DNA of 64,000 nt from Polytrichum commune (taxonomy: Eukaryota; Streptophyta; Polytrichopsida; Polytrichales; Polytrichaceae), in contig OX485803.1 in assembly GCA_950295325.1 (NCBI GenBank), positions 46,827,554 to 46,891,553 of the forward strand, in the 5' to 3' direction. Both the position numbers and the translations under genes were made by a program. Of this stretch, positions 44,889 through 56,525 are shown one piece after another (within the stretch, counting starts at the first letter, position 1; every line of letters starts with the position of its first letter). The notes under the pieces were generated by a model. It did no database searches. It was not told the origin of the DNA and saw only the letters and a program-made list of their open reading frames with translations.

Positions 44889-46348
44889 GCCTCCGGAAGC
44901 ACCAACCCTTTCTTCTTCTTCTTCTTCTTCTTCAACCCTCTTTCTCTGACTACTTTACCACAAACCCTAATTCAATGTCTCGAGAATGAAGCAAGCTCCA
45001 TTTCCTTCGACTTCACTTTGTCATGAACCAACCTGTGGCAAAGAAAAATCCACAGCATCACCTAAAACATCATACCATACCATATCCTTCAAAATAAATG
45101 TCAAACTCACATCTCAACAACAAAATAAAAATATTGACAAGCTCAGAATTAGGATAGAGTACTTAGTTTCTAGATTCTATCAAACAGGCGTACAAAAGTT
45201 AAGGCCACTCCAACAAGTGATGTTCCAAGATGAATCACGGCAATAAAAGCTCAAATACAAACTACTGCGACACATAAACCATCTACTCACATGCATAAAA
45301 AATGATTCTAGGTTTCATCAAACAGGTCAACGTGGAAAAAACGTCACGATTAAACCAGTTCGTTCACAATGAGCTTGGTTCTCCAGATAAGGAACAAAAC
45401 TATTCTTATTCTACAGATTCTGTACTCATGAAAGTGGAAAGTGATTGCGGTCCAAAAAACTCTCCATCATTAGAAATTTAACTTCCTAGAATGCACCCTT
45501 GATCCCAACCTAAGCCAGTGCATGATGATTTTTATTTACTTTTTATCTACCTTCACAGGACTCTCTGGCTCTTCCATCTCTGGGGCTGCCCTGGGTTCGA
45601 CTTGATGAAGAAACCTCGACTTCAATCCTTCATACCCCTGGGATTGCAACTAAAATTATTTGGGTGATTCATAGTTTGCCTACCCCTCCCAATGAATGAC
45701 CAATTAGGTCAACACCCCCAAAACCCTCACCTTTAATAGCAAACCCCACAGAAAAAATCCTCACGTAAATTTGAGCTTTCGATCGAGTAACCACAATCTG
45801 AGCTCGACCCTCCTCCGATTGCTGTGTCTGCTCCCCACAACCGCAGACTCCGAGACTGTCAGTTTTCCGGGCCTCCTCGCGTTGCAATCAAACTTATCAA
45901 GGCATTCCTATAGCCCGGGGATAGAAATCGCTCATGATGATGTCTTACCGGAGACACCAAATGCTTGAGCCGAGGTTTTTGAAACTTGGCGCAAAAATTT
46001 AGCACAAAACTACGTGCGTGAGATTCAACAGGGTTCCTTGTTGGTGCAAGACAGACATGATTTCTTCGACCCAAGGTGTCGGGCAACGGAGGAGACAGAA
46101 AAAATCCAGTGAGAGCAAATAGAGAGAGGTGAAATCTCCGTATTGGTAGATCTTAGAATATGGAAACTGCATTTTCTGAGGGGACTGAGGCTCCAAATTC
46201 TTCAAGAATCGTAGATGTTGGGTCCCTCTGTTGTTTGTAGATTTTGAGAAACATAAGAATCTTCAGGATGTGTAGAATCGAGGAGACACTGGAGAAAAAA
46301 GGGCGTGTGTAGAGTGGAGTGGAATGGAGTGGAGTGAAGGGCACCCTA
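44889..46348. promoter_or_regulatory. Upstream region of SNX2-A
   Basis: A (TTC)n tract is at about 44909-44932. AAACCCTAA (telo-box) at about 44963-44971 is close to the start codon. TTGCAATCAAACT near 45882 recurs upstream of SNX2-B near 55106, so promoter or 5' UTR sequence was duplicated with the gene. No other gene. Confidence 0.5.
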
Positions 46349-46636
46349 GTGGGTTTACATTAGGGTCCAATACCAAAGAAACTCTAAAACTCAGCGATCC
46401 TATTGGTCAAGAGAATCATTTGGACCTAAGGAGTTTACACTAGGTATGAGCAAATGAAGTGGCGATGATGTGGCATCGCTTTCCCACCAAACTTTAGCAG
46501 TCCCAACTCAAGAAAATACTCCTCGTTTGAGAAACTGATTTGCAACCTTGGCTCCAATGTTGTGTTTGATAGTGAGGTTCATAAAGGATGTTTTGGATAT
46601 CAAGTTTCTTGGATCCACACCCTAACGTAAACCCAC
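46349..46636. mobile_element. MITE family R3, complete copy
   Basis: 288 bp. Ends GTGGGTTTACATTAGGGT and ACCCTAACGTAAACCCAC form an 18-bp inverted repeat with one mismatch. Confidence 0.82.
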
Positions 46637-48977
46637 CTGAAGATAAAGGGGACCCATTTATTTCATGAAAGAGTGGGTGTTGAACAAAAGCTTATGTTTA
46701 AGGTTCTCATATGTGACCCTTAAATGTCAATTATGGGCTTTGGAGACAAAAAAGTTTTTTGTTAACAAAATTTCTCCTTAAAATTTTCTTGAAGTAGTTT
46801 TATTATTCTAATGAGTTTTTTTTTTTCCAATTGATGCAATAAGTTGAAAAATAGGTGCAATTGTATTCAAGTGTGAAAGGAGCTTTCCAAGATCTACATG
46901 CAAACTTAGACCCATACATGGATTTTTGGTTTGTCAAGATGTTCAATTTAGTATTCAACTTTATGTGCAATCTTTTAGCAATTTGTGATAATTTTAAGTG
47001 AGTAGTATTTGATCATTGAGCCTTTTGTCTTAGGTCATCACATTGTAGTTGTTCAACCCTTAGACGTCACAAAACCCCTAACATGCGATTTGAGACAAGG
47101 TGAATGGAATTTTATTGTTGATATCTTCATCTTTAATCATTTCTTTGGAGAAGTAACATGTATTGGCATAGCTTTTCATCCTTCCAATGAGATTCTCTAA
47201 AAATAAGTTAAATAATTTGGGTGCAAACACAATCAAGTACATGTTCAATATGCAGTTCTATATATGTAATAACAAGCAATTTGAGCCATCATTTTACACA
47301 TGATTATATTTTTGTCAAATCTTTCATAGCATGTTATATGAAAGATAGTTTTGAACCTTCAAATATAACTTTAGTGTGTAATTCCTTGCTATGAAATGCT
47401 TACAACTATTTACAATTAAAATGTTATACATGGTGTTACTCCATGTCAAGATGCTAAAGTGAAATTTCAACTAGACATATGTAATATTTATGTAATTTGT
47501 AACATTTTTTGGGATGTAAAAAACATCTGAGCACTTCAATGTGGTTCATTGTAAGTCATTCAATTTCAATAAAACACGATTTAACCTTGGGTTAGAAACC
47601 TATATTCCTAACTTCCTTATACCTACACTCTTCTTTGAGAAGAGTTTGGAGTTCCAGCTTTTTCTAGGAGCCACCAAGATAGAAACTCACTACACTAAAT
47701 ATGATATTTAATGTCACCTACTATTTAATGATATTTATAATTACACAATGCTATCTCTATTTATTGTATATTTCATATTTTACTGACAAATGTGAAATTG
47801 ATAGTTTGGACATTATAGGTCACTAAAAACTTTACTTGGTAAGAAATCACATCAATATTAAAACTATACAATACTGTGTAAGTCCAAATAGTAAGTGACA
47901 CTAAATATCATATTTAGTGTCATACTTGCATGTTAATTTAATCTTGTGGAGATTTAATACCATAAGGAAGTCTTGGAGTCTTTTGACACCCCCAATTGCT
48001 CTGAGTCCTTTCCTTGCATGTATTGTACACAAATTTCTCTAATTTATGAGATAGATGACAAGGTCAACAGTCACAGCCTCACAAGCAACTCCCCTACTGT
48101 TCCATTTTCAAACAAGAGACTGTCTAGTCTTGTTCAAATTTTTACAACATTGTGCTCCAACAACAAAAGTATATGTAGGTAAAGACTTCATAACAAATTC
48201 ATTTGCTCTGGGGCATTAGGGGGTTGCGCATTGTATTGGAAGCTACAATGTAACAGCTTCCTGCTCATCAAATTCTATTAAAAATGAATGCCCCCAGTTC
48301 AGGTCAGTTTGGAGCAACAGTTGAATAACAAGCCACAAGTTTAAAGGGTTTTTCTGAACATATATATATATATATATATATGAAATATAGACACCATGTA
48401 ATTTTAAGGTATTTAATCTGAAGCTTCAATCACCTTTACACTAGACCATTTATGGTATTCATGTCACTTACTATCCAGAGGAATGTTGTGTTATAAGTTT
48501 TCGATTAGAATGTCAGTTTTTACCAAGTAAAACCTTTAATGAAACAACCTATTTGGCCTTTGTGGGTGAAATGTATGAAACCTTTTAGCAAAATGCATCC
48601 CAAAAAGGCAGTGACACTAACTAACATAAACGGTGCACTTATCTCCATATTTGTAGAACATGAATACATCTGACTGCACAGTTGTCATACATCTACAACA
48701 TGTATCTACATACCTCATACTCCTCCCTGTCAGTATTTGAATACCTCAATTTGAGCAAGAAAATTGATTATTTTGAATACCACTTACGCAAGGTCGCTCA
48801 CTCCACCCCGTCAATCAATGTACATACCTTCAACTGTGCCAACAAAGTGCCCAGCATTTGCGTACTTTATTGGATTCCAGCCATTCCTGGCATGGCTCTC
48901 AAATACACAAGAACCAAGAAGCCATCCAATACGATGTAGTCCTGTACATAGGGGTCCTGTACTTAACCACACTGGAT
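46637..48977. other. Intergenic region between the two SNX2 genes
   Basis: AT-rich. Holds a CACTAAATAT-type MITE (47692-47921), a (TA)n microsatellite (about 48360-48381) and the probable 3' UTR of SNX2-B near its right end. No gene is seen. Confidence 0.5.
47692..47921. mobile_element. CACTAAATAT-type MITE, about 230 bp
   Basis: ACACTAAATATGATATTTAA at the left, TAAATATCATATTTAGTGTC-type at the right, plus matching inner TCACCTACT / AGTAAGTGA. Family of 29740-30120. Confidence 0.8.
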
Positions 48978-51900
48978 TTATTTTGGTTTTGAGAAGTCTG
49001 ATGAGGATGCTTCCAACGACTGATTTGACAAATTTGCCTCTTCAGCTGCTTTTGTCCACACATTTGCAATTTTCTTAGAGTATCCAACCTGGACCACCAC
49101 AACACCCATTAATGGAAAGAACTGGATGAAGGTCATTTATGTACTAAGATAGACGGGTTTTAAGTGGTTATTTTTCCCAACTAGTCCGCTTCTCCTAGGA
49201 TATGAAACACGCGATTAATACAAGATGGTGAGCAAAGCCAAATCGGGGCTGTAGCCACTTTCCTCATGATTTTCGGAGCTCAGTTGAATATCTTAGTCGT
49301 TAACAAAGTGAGCACTCTTGTGCTCATTAAATGGTGATATATGTGGTCCCTCCCCCTTTATGTAGCTATTGAGTCTTGAATGGTTATCAAATTTTAAACA
49401 CATGTCTTTTTGGTATCCTCTCTTGGAGCCACATCAAACCACATCCAACTCAAATATAGGTGTCCTAATAAGAAAAGTAATCGAACAAGGATTGTCTACA
49501 CATGTGGTATACTCATGATTCATACACTGCTCTTATGGTGAGTTTATCCTACAAAGGAGGGATTCCATCGAACCCATGAGCTTCGAAAGAAACATTCTTG
49601 CTCAACTCTTATTTTGATGACATAAAGTGTAAAGAAAGAGTTTATGTTGTGATTCTTTTAAAAATCTTCCCACCAAGCTATCACCCATCAAATATCATGT
49701 AGGCATTTAAGCATAATGTATCCCCAAAGTTCTGAACCGCTACTATGAATTAAACTTGGTAAGATTTCGAAGGTGGCATGTTGTATGACTAAAGAGGCTT
49801 TTAAGAGTTCAATACTACCTCCACTAAAAAGGATCTAACAAGGAGATGATTCCAACAATGCCACCAGCATGGATTAGGGTGTTGCTTCATCTTCGAGTTG
49901 TAATCCCGAAAGAAGCATCACGAGAATTAGAGTGTCCTCAAAGACTCCTGCCTCCTTTCAAAGGGGAACACCTTGACGCTAGGTTGCATCTATCTCCCCG
50001 AAAAGCAAGCCCCTAGAATCCCACATGCTTGGTTGAAAATATCCGGATCATCCGGATACCTCCACTATGATTGGGTAGACCATAGTGGTAGAGTGCACTG
50101 GAAATCAAGTGCCAGGAAGTTCACCCATCCAAGCACTATTCCAGCCTTAGGTGGCTTAGGCTTGGCATTCCCATGGGATCCGGTTTAAGGCCATGGGTTA
50201 AGCCACCCCGGATCTATCAATAAAGAACAAATCAAGAAAAGAGTGAACTCTAATATGATTGCTGAGACCACTGTGCAGTTGAGGCTACAAAAGTGCACCA
50301 TATTTGACTGCGACATGATAGCATCTTCTGAAAATCCTAGTGCTTATAGAACATACCCAGCCTTGGCCATCGATATGGAAAAATGATACATTAGAGTTAT
50401 CCTCTAACCCACCATGACTTTTGGATGGGAGTTGGTTGTTTTGCATACAATACCTTCCATGTGCAGTAATATTTTGGTGCATGGTTGGAGGTAGTAGTGT
50501 GGAGGTTTGAATGAAGAACATATTGTATCATTACATTGATGGGCAAACTCATTTTATCATGCCAAGGGGTGCTATAATGAGTTTGACCCCAATGAACCAA
50601 AATAGGATGTTCATTCACCTTCAAACATTACCTCTGGGCATGCACTACAAGTGGAAAGAAATGATTGATTCTGAATGCAAAACAACCAATCGAATATCAT
50701 GGGGCCAAATTACTGACAAAAAGTCCCATTGAGTTGAAGGACAACTCTATTGTGAGTCGCATTCCAGAGACTGGAGATTTTCTACACATATTTGATTATG
50801 GAGAACAAGACCCTGCAAAACATCTCACAATGATAATAATAAAAAAGGCCTAGAGCACACACACACCTGTGTCTGGACAAAACCATGCAACATATTCATG
50901 AAGTCTCGTTGTCTCTCCTCATCAAACCGCTCAAGCTCTGACTTATTGTGCTCCTGCACATGCCAAAACATGTCAATATTTACATGCTTACAAACATAAT
51001 GTTGCAAAACGCATACCTACTCCTCTAACTTTATAATTATGACAAGAGCGTCCACACTCCCATCCAGCAAGGGAGCAATAAAATAGTACATCTATCATTC
51101 AACAGATTTTATTCTTTTTTCTTGATAAATTTTGGTCTTCTGTACCTTAATCTGATCATACTCCTTCAAGGCAAGCTCACGAGCTTCCTCAGTGACCTTC
51201 ACTGCGTCTTTCAGTTCTTCAACTTTGCGGTTCTGTGTTTTGCTGCCACCAAACACTTTGTTGGAAGCAGCCACTAATTTATCAATACGTGAATTACTTG
51301 CTTCCACATCTGACATGAGCGTTTGCACTGTCAGAAGTGCATTATTTCGGTCTGCAAATGCTGTCTGCAAAGCCTGCATCAAGCCTAGGTACTCATGCAA
51401 CTCGTCCTGCACAGTTACACAAGTTCAGAAACAGAAAGCAAAAATCGCTTATAACTTATAGCATCAGACGGGATGCACTTTGTCACCACTTGTAACACAA
51501 AATTATCTGAACACCTTGAAAGAACCTTTAAATGTGATTACCTAATACATCTTTGTAGTAAGAAGTTTATATAGATCCAGATAACAAAACATGGTCTACA
51601 CTCAGTGTAACTTTCTTCAGATAGTCAAAAAGGTGTAATCTTGAGCTTCTTAATACAAGGTACTTGCAACTGACTGAAGGCGATTGGTTGAATTTTTTTG
51701 CAGGAAATAATAGAAGACAGAGGAACAAAGAAGTGTTGCTCACCAAGTGCTTGACGCACAGAGAATTTGATTCACGGTAGAAGCGACTGGCTTTGACGGC
51801 AGCTGTGGCAGTCCGTTTTGCATCTCCAACAAAAACACTTTGGCAAGGTAGCATAGTCTTCTCTGTTTCAAACTTGGCTAACTTAATGAAGGCTAAACCT

Positions 51901-54213
51901 AGCTCCCCCATCACTTCCCCCACGTCCTGTTGTGCCTTTACAAGAAGCTCAGCCTGTGCCACGCGGACATTTCAGCGGAAATGGTTGACCGTTGGCTAAA
52001 GCCCTCACAGCAATGCCTCAGAGATTTATTCCAAAAAAAATTGAGGATTTTCATTTAAACAAATACCAACGTCCACAAGTCTAATGCAGAGAATGGCTCT
52101 AATCTGCATACTATACTAAATTTACCAATTGGTGAGTGTGGGAAATTAGTGAGGGTGGGAAAATAGTGAAGGTGATGCTAAATTCCTTCATGCTATGAAT
52201 TAGTGCCACCAAAAGATCTAGGAAGCATTGTTCATCTTGGCACTTGGCACTATTCACTTAAAGTGCCGGCACTTGGCACTAAAAAGTATCCGCACTTAGC
52301 ACTATTCATTGACAAGCATATGGCACACACTAAACACAAGCACACACTAATTTTCTTGAAATCTACGGTACATGAGCATGGAATATACCGTAGTCATGAA
52401 TTTAGTGTCACCCGATAGCAACTTCAACCCTTGGTAACTTTAAGATTTGGCTAGATTGTGCGTGTGACTTTAATTAGTACTACCCTCACTAATTGGTATA
52501 TTTAGTGTAGTATAATACAACACACCAACCTGGTCTTCTTCAAACAGATACCACAAAAAGCTTAATCATTATGACTCAATTAACACAACCCTAAATGTGG
52601 TGTCCTCTTATATAGAATCCTCCTTGAGATTGACCAAACAGAGACTCTACAAATGAACACTTTTATGCTCACTTTACCTGCTGAGATGCATTACTGAGTT
52701 GACGTTCAAGCTCATGCAATGTCTCCTTTCTCTCCATGAACTCCTTGTCTTCTTCCATGATTGAAGGCTTGGCACTCGTCCACTCATTTGTAACCGACTG
52801 CTTCAACTCCTTGAACATGCGGAGCAGATCACGACCTCCTTTTGCAGGTTGCACAGCTTCTTGAGGAGTTATCATTGCACTGCCTTCTCCAAAAAGCTGT
52901 CGTGGAAGTTTAACAGCCCCATCCAGCATCCTGGAGGCCATGTCGGTAGTCGGTTGCAGAGGCAATTTTCCCTGTAAGTCAAGACCACTTCTGCGTTATT
53001 AACACAATTCCACCAGCAACACTCCTACAACCTGACTCTTATAAATTCGAGTGCCTATTCCATTGCAGAATCTCACTTGAATTTGATAAGACAGGTGGCC
53101 CATGACCTCTGTACAACTGAATGGCTAAAATAATCCAGGATGAGTATTACGTATGTAAGAATCAGACCTCCTGTGCTACAAAAGGCTTATTCTCTATGTG
53201 TACTTGGGTTTTATGAAGAGTCATTTATCCAGAAATTTGATGCAGAGTATAATAGATTCCCAGGGCTGCACTAATTTGCACCCCTCATTGGAGGACATTT
53301 AACCTAACAATTGCACATACAACCATCCACTTCCTAGATAACTCATTTACGTCATCTCAAGTTGAATGCATCTACTCTGACCAACTCCACAAACAAGACA
53401 GAGAAAACTAACTTCGAGTCATTATGCCTTGATGATGTCCCGATTCCTTACCTCAGTTTGAAGGAATTTTCGGAGCTCGTCACTGTGCCGGAGAACATGG
53501 TGTGTAGCCAATCTGCCAAGGTACTTCTCCAATGCTAATCTTCGTTGTTCGATGAATTCCGCCTTCTGCATCACTTGGCTCTCCACAATATTTTTGTCAG
53601 GTCGAGGGGGGATGAAGTACCCTCTGTAATGCTCGGCTAGTCGGTCAGCTAAAGTCACCACATCTTTGAACCTTCTTCTCACACTGAACTCTGAGGCACC
53701 ATAGGATGCCATGTTGGTGTGGGTAATGATTCTGTAAGTCACATAAGAAGTTCCTCCTGGCACTAAAGAAGCCCCTGGGTCCTGCACTGTTTGTGGATCC
53801 AACACTCTCACAGTCAAAACCTCGGACGAATTTGGGGACGACGAGAACGATGACGAAGATGAGGGATGGGTGCCCAGATCTCTACTGCTCCCATTTGGAG
53901 TGTAAGGGGAGAAAATGGCATCTGCATAAGACGGCGGCTCAATCATGTTATCTCTGAAGCTGTTGTTGCTTCGGCCAGAATCTAAGAATCCCTTTCTATA
54001 TGAGTCCTTGAAACTGTTGATGATGGGTGTTGACGGTTTTGGGGCCAGGGGATGAGACTCCTGTAGGGTTGAAGTTCCACCCGATATGGCACTTCGGTAA
54101 TCACTCGTGGAAAAAAATGAGTGGGGAGGATCTTCTAATGCCAAACTTTCCATCACATCCGTGGAAGTGTAGAGCCGTGCCCTCTGTGCATCGTCTTCCT
54201 CGTAGCCCATCAT
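48978..54213 (-). CDS. SNX2: Sorting nexin, SNX2-type PX-BAR protein, copy B, 574 aa
   Basis: Exons 54213-53452, 52971-52678, 51953-51744, 51406-51146, 50953-50867 and 49088-48978 give 575 codons. The four internal exons have exactly the lengths of copy A (294, 210, 261, 87 nt). The PX and BAR domains are almost identical to copy A (SEFSVRRRFKDV, PPRPDK, EHNKSELERFDEERQRDF). Differences concentrate in the first 130 residues and the last 20 (FSKPK here versus FSTPD). Function as for copy A: endosomal phosphoinositide binding and membrane-curvature sensing, probably in homo- or heterodimers with other SNX proteins. Intron 5 has grown to 1.8 kb by repeat insertion. No disabling change seen. A telo-box AAACCCTAA sits about 40 bp upstream of the ATG. 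Confidence 0.95.
49143..49495 (+). mobile_element. MITE family R400 copy in SNX2-B intron 5
   Basis: Begins TAAGATAGACGGG; the right end is decayed. Confidence 0.75.
50366..50780. repeat. Dispersed repeat R5 in SNX2-B intron 5
   Basis: Same orientation and order as 36322-36755, ending about 90 bp from exon 5. Confidence 0.7.
52109..52514. mobile_element. MITE with about 28-bp inverted ends in SNX2-B intron 2
   Basis: ACTAAATTTACCAATTGGTG at the left matches the complement of CACTAATTGGTATATTTAGT at the right. Inside are several short CACTTGGCACTA-type repeats. Confidence 0.75.
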
Positions 54214-55899
54214 GCCTAACAGAAGATTCCCAACTCAGCACCACCTTCCTTCCAAAACCCTAATTGAGTGACAAGAAAGCAACAACAAGCTCCATGTCCT
54301 TCCAAATCAGGGATGGGTCTTCATTGATAACAGCCTGTAGCAATGCACACGAAAAAGCCTTAACTTCACCCAAATTCTTCCTTCGGGAGTGGAAAGCTCA
54401 AGGTTGACTTAGAATAAGAGACCTAAACACCATCCACTACAGTTGTGAGGGATAGCTTCTATTGTTGCTGCCGACCCCATTAAGATAGGTGCACAATGTC
54501 CAAGACACATTTGGGTAAATGATTCCTGGAATGTTCACATCAATAATTCCGGTAGCAACCAAAATTCTGTTGCAACCAGAAAAGAAAACAGCACCTACTC
54601 AAACTGGTTCCCTAAAAATATACACGCCACGCAACATACAAGACGGCCGAGAAATCATCATCGTGAGCTTGTTCAAGAAGAAATGAACATTCGATGATCG
54701 TTTTGGGCATAATCCAGTTAGCAAATTCCATGCAATTCGTGCTTCAATGTCTTCAAGGACATTGGGTATGAGAAAATAACACCAAGCGAATGCAATTTGA
54801 TACCTTTGTAATTGCACCTCCCCCTCTTTGATTGCACCAATGTGCAGATCAATGCTCACTGCCCCCGAATGAAATTTCCACCATATTTTGGTCAACCCCT
54901 TCAAAATCGTTAATTAGGTCACCACTCAAAAAGCTTCAATTACACCCACTTTCTCCCCCCATGAAGTTACCCGAATCTGCAGTTCCCGACATACACCGCT
55001 CTCAACTTGCGATGATTGATGGGTTTAAGTTAAGCCTCCAATGAGTACCGTCTGCAGCCTAGGCAGCAACCCTAACCCCAACCGAAGGCAAATTAAGTCC
55101 TCCTCTTTGCAATCAAACTCGTGAAGGTAACTATCGCCGTTGAAGGTCTAAAAATAGAAGAAACGAGGAATCTAACTTGAAGAGAGATCATTCCGAACAC
55201 CAACTGTTGATGGGCGATGAGCGAAGAGGAGAGGAAACACGAGGGGACATGGTTTCTAACACAGGGCAATTTGTTGACCACATGTAAGTAAGCAATCAGT
55301 GGACCACATCAACAGGGCGATCAAATGAGCACACATACTTATACATTAAGTTGACTTAGCATTTTTCCACTGTAGCCTAATTTTTACCATATACCCAAGT
55401 AGAAATAAGTTCAATAAAATCATTGCTGCTTGGGTGACGTAGTATGTATTGTAAGTGGTTCCAATCATGCCGTAATAAATTCTTTCAAAAAATCCAGTCG
55501 CAGTACCAGCTTTACTTTGAAAACTCAGGACCAGCAGAATCATCCTCCGAGCTGCGATCTATAATTGTATTTACTGGCGTGGCATTAGTAGTTAACCAGC
55601 CAATCGAAAACTTTCACATTATCCTTATAATAGATAATATATATAATTTGGTCGACACTCATAGGGGAGCCTGATTCGCAAAAGCGCAAGCATGCTAAAC
55701 GTAAGTTAAATGTTTGAGAATTTCGGCAGATGATCTCTATGACCTCTATGACTCTATGATATCTGTGATCCACGGATCTCTATGACTCACAACTTAGTCA
55801 CTTGAGGAAAAGCTTAGCGTAATCCGTTTTTGCTGTCGCATCTAGACCAAATAGGGTGAGCCGATCCATTCACATCTTTTATTCCTGAATCAATCTTTG
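54214..55899. other. Upstream of SNX2-B
   Basis: The first 1.1 kb should hold the promoter and 5' UTR of SNX2-B. The remaining stretch shows no gene or clear repeat. Confidence 0.4.
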
Positions 55900-56485
55900 A
55901 TCACTGTATCACACAAAAGCCAAGTTTCCCTCCATTCGCCATCTTTTAAGCAATGCCAAAACACGTCTTCGAATCATCAACACTCTCTGAGTTTAGGGTT
56001 TTGGGTTTAGGGTTTAGGTTCTGATTCGGGATGTCGTGGAGGACTCAAAATCTTCTGAAAGCAGATCTCACCGAAGTCTGAGAACTTGATGTTTAGGACG
56101 TCGGATATGAGGTTATGGTGCTCTTGTTTGAGGTTTGGTGGTGGCGGTGAATGTATGAGTAATTTGGGGTAGTGTTGGGCAATTGATGACTGCATCACAC
56201 AAAAACTACAGAATTTCTTGAAGCCGAGATTCCACCTATTCCGCATCTTGTAAGCAATGCCAAAACATGGCTTCGTAGCATCAACACACTCTCAGGGTTT
56301 AGAGCTTAAGTTCTAGGGTTTAGTTCGGGATGGCTTGAAGAAGGCACAAAATGTACTGGAAGCATGCCTCACTGAAGTCTCAGAACATGATGTTTTGGAC
56401 TTCGGATTTGAGGTGATGGTGTGTTTGTTTGGAGTTTGGTGTTTGCGGCGAATGTGTAAATAATTTGGGATAGCGGTGCGCAATT
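55900..56485. repeat. Tandem duplication upstream of LpxC, with telo-box-like motifs
   Basis: About 300-bp units at 55900-56195 and 56205-56485 share, in order, the phrases AGCAATGCCAAAACA, CATCAACACTCTC, TTTAGGGTTT-type sequence, GAAGTCTGAGAAC and GAGGTTATGGTG-type sequence. The first unit has three telomere-like TTTAGGG words (55990-56012) and the second two degenerate ones. Such AAACCCTAA boxes are common in plant promoters. Confidence 0.75.
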
Positions 56486-56525
56486 GAAGTGGCAGGGAAG
56501 GAGCAGGTTGTTTAGTATATGAATT

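Noticed and set aside
55989-56023. Telomere or interstitial telomeric tract
   Set aside because: Only three TTTAGGG words, part of a duplicated promoter-like unit; too few for a telomeric tract.
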